NCBI RefSeq assembly: GCF_011762185.1
Contig: NZ_JAASQJ010000005.1
Span: 1 to 64,000 of the forward strand
Source of the DNA: Dyadobacter arcticus
GTDB taxonomy: Bacteria; Bacteroidota; Bacteroidia; Cytophagales; Spirosomataceae
DNA: 64,000 nucleotides
Direction: 5' to 3'
Under the pieces are notes generated by a model, which did not search any database, was not told where the DNA came from, and worked only from the letters and a program-made list of their open reading frames with translations. The position numbers were made by a program, and so were the translations under genes. Positions 62,620 through 64,000 of this stretch are shown in pieces (position 1 is the stretch's first letter; every line of letters begins with the position of its first letter).

Positions 62620-63375
62620 ATGTTTTCTAATGTTCGGGTTTCCTTCATTTTATTGATCATCTGTCTGGCCCTCAATAGTCAGCGTTCATTTTCCCAATCT
62701 TCACTTTCGGATTCTTCCAAAATGAATGTTTACTTTTTGAGTGGCCTGGGTGCAGATAAGCGGGTTTTTAGCAAATTGAAACTCGATGATCAGTTTGTTG
62801 TAAACCACATTGAATGGATTAAACCGGAGAAAAAAGAAACATTGGCGCATTATGCAAGCCGGTTAATCGCGCAGATCGACACTACCCGGCCGTTTCAATT
62901 GGTTGGCTTATCTTTTGGGGGCATAATCGCTTCCGAAATGTCCGATATTATCCAACCTAAGCAAATTATCCTCATTTCCAGCACGCCGACTGGCATTCCA
63001 GTATCAAAGGGATATCAGGGGTTAATCAAATTTTTGTTGTTATCCCCATTTGCAGCACCCATTTTGAAATCGACGAATTCCATTGTTTACAAATATTTTG
63101 GAGCGGATACGCCAGAACTTCAAACCTTATTAAAGGCCATTTTGCATGATATGGATGGCAAATTTTTGAAATGGGCTTTGAACAGAATGAGCAGCTGGGG
63201 CCGCAAAAATAAGCCCGATCATTTGTTTCACATCCATGGAACGAACGACAAACTCATCTCCATTAAACTCGTGCAACCCGATGTAACCATCGAAGGAGCC
63301 GGACACTTAATGGTTTACGGCCAGGCCGACCAGGTATCGGTTATTTTAAACAAGCAGTTGAAATTGGGTAACTAA
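62620..63375 (+). CDS. Exported alpha/beta hydrolase
   Basis: A 251-aa alpha/beta-hydrolase-fold protein with an N-terminal signal peptide (about 1-26, ending RSFSQ). The fold starts with MNVYFLSGLGADKRVF (oxyanion region). The nucleophile elbow is LVGLSFGGIIA (Ser), the acid is probably in IHGTNDKLIS (Asp) and the histidine is in EGAGHLMVYG. All three members of a Ser-Asp-His triad can thus be placed. Substrate unknown; esterase or lipase activity is plausible. It starts 54 nt after the TonB receptor and overlaps the convergent quinone oxidoreductase gene by 4 nt at the stop codons. Confidence 0.85.
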   Translation: MFSNVRVSFILLIICLALNSQRSFSQSSLSDSSKMNVYFLSGLGADKRVFSKLKLDDQFVVNHIEWIKPEKKETLAHYASRLIAQIDTTRPFQLVGLSFGGIIASEMSDIIQPKQIILISSTPTGIPVSKGYQGLIKFLLLSPFAAPILKSTNSIVYKYFGADTPELQTLLKAILHDMDGKFLKWALNRMSSWGRKNKPDHLFHIHGTNDKLISIKLVQPDVTIEGAGHLMVYGQADQVSVILNKQLKLGN

Positions 63376-64000
63376 TCCCAATCATTCACGAGAACAATTT
63401 TTCCAATATGCTCGCTGCTTTCCATTAAAGTATGTGCATCAGACGCAGCTGACATTGGGAATTGTTTATATATAACCGGCTGAAAATGGCCACTATCAAT
63501 AATAGGCCACACTTTTTCCTTAATTTCCTTGGCGAGGGCTGCTTTAAATTCAGGCTCCCGATTTCTCAAAGTGCTTCCCGTAATGGTTAGCCGGTTTCGC
63601 ATAATCAGACCAAAATCAATGCCATTGGCTATGTTACCATTCATTGTATTGATAAAAACCAATCGCCCGTCCCTTCGCAGCAACCTGATATTTTTTGGGA
63701 TATAATCCCCTCCAACCATATCGAGAATCACGTCTACGCCAGATTCTTTGAGGATTTCCTCGAAATCTTCGGTTTTATAATTAATGCTTAAATCTGACCC
63801 CAATGCATTACAAGCATCACATTTTGAGTCACTTCCGGCCGTTGTAAAAACTTTTGCACCAAAAGCTTTTGCCAATTGGATAGCCGTGATGCCAATACCG
63901 CTGCTGCCGCCATGCACCAGAAAATTTTCTCCTGATTGCAGATTACCCCTTTGGAATACATTATGCCAGACTGTAGAAACGGTTTCCGGCAGCGATGCCG
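63372..64000 (-). CDS. NAD(P)H-dependent quinone oxidoreductase, MDR family (partial)
   Basis: The C-terminal 209 codons of a zinc-independent medium-chain dehydrogenase/reductase of the quinone oxidoreductase type; the N-terminus lies beyond position 64000. Visible are LPETVSTVWHNVFQRG, the nucleotide-binding Rossmann motif LVHGGSSGIGITAIQLAK, KVFTTAGSDSKCDACNALG, VDVILDMVGGDYIPKN, and the final GKIVLVNDWD. Quinone oxidoreductases reduce quinones or enone-type aldehydes with NADPH. Its stop codon (TAG, 63374-63372) overlaps the hydrolase stop in the opposite direction. A Met at 63917 is internal and not the true start. Confidence 0.9.
   Translation of the reverse strand, partial: ASLPETVSTVWHNVFQRGNLQSGENFLVHGGSSGIGITAIQLAKAFGAKVFTTAGSDSKCDACNALGSDLSINYKTEDFEEILKESGVDVILDMVGGDYIPKNIRLLRRDGRLVFINTMNGNIANGIDFGLIMRNRLTITGSTLRNREPEFKAALAKEIKEKVWPIIDSGHFQPVIYKQFPMSAASDAHTLMESSEHIGKIVLVNDWD

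Noticed and set aside
1-64000. CRISPR array, tRNA or rRNA genes, prophage, insertion sequence
   Set aside because: No regularly spaced repeats, cloverleaf-like sequences, transposase or phage structural genes were seen by eye; a tRNA scan would be needed to exclude a single tRNA.

Overview
The window reads as chromosomal DNA of a Bacteroidota bacterium, most likely order Cytophagales (a Dyadobacter-like member of the Spirosomataceae is my best guess; the genus is inference). The evidence is two SusC/SusD outer-membrane import pairs, two further TonB-dependent receptors, a GlmU-like protein of the alternate bacterial type, type B L31, and recurrent -7 boxes of the form TAnnTTTG in place of sigma70 -10 boxes. 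Coding density is high. I saw no rRNA or tRNA gene, CRISPR array, transposase or prophage.

Layout. 1-4.5 kb: ribonucleotide reductase large subunit (nrdA, -), an exported TIM-barrel protein and L31. 4.5-9.3 kb: a co-directional run of GlmU-like protein, DNA polymerase III delta', retropepsin-like protease, RimK ligase and HemC, closed by a perfect 20-bp bidirectional terminator. 9.3-17.3 kb: a TonB receptor with a long repetitive C-terminal tail, divergent from a LytS/LytTR two-component pair, then uvrA. 17.6-22.8 kb: first susC/susD pair. 22.8-31.1 kb: a 54-aa HigA-like fragment, an MFS carrier, CorA, two glycosyltransferases, nrdB, a REP-like palindrome, recX, a phosphoesterase and a VapBC pair. 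31.1-38.5 kb: two unrecognised small genes, tyrS, a GH43-discoidin-FN3 protein, Uma2, queA, a BrnT-like toxin with a 55-aa overlapping partner, and a PduO-type cobalamin adenosyltransferase. 38.6-47.8 kb: ilvE, then an AraC regulator divergent from a sodium:solute symporter and the second susC/susD pair. 47.9-54.1 kb: a cupin, a VapBC-like pair whose toxin carries two frame-disrupting indels, DUF72, an exported class II cyclic-nucleotide phosphodiesterase, a photolyase-related protein lacking most of its Fe-S cysteines, GNAT, VOC and HigBA. 54.2-64 kb: an AI-2E-type permease, UbiB-like kinase with TetR regulator, FAD oxidase with MocR regulator, a BtuB-like receptor, an alpha/beta hydrolase and a quinone oxidoreductase cut by the window end.

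How it fits together. Two loci look like nutrient-uptake units (susC/susD alone, and AraC-symporter-susC/susD). The rimK/protease pair looks like a ribosomal-protein tail-modification module inside a housekeeping operon. The 30-54 kb stretch is rich in toxin-antitoxin genes: intact VapBC and HigBA, a probable BrnT pair and a decayed VapBC. The most useful leads are the doubly frameshifted toxin, the photolyase without its cluster ligands, the overlapping BrnT/55-aa/PduO arrangement and the HTH-less HigA fragment. I did not find a clearly new multi-gene system.
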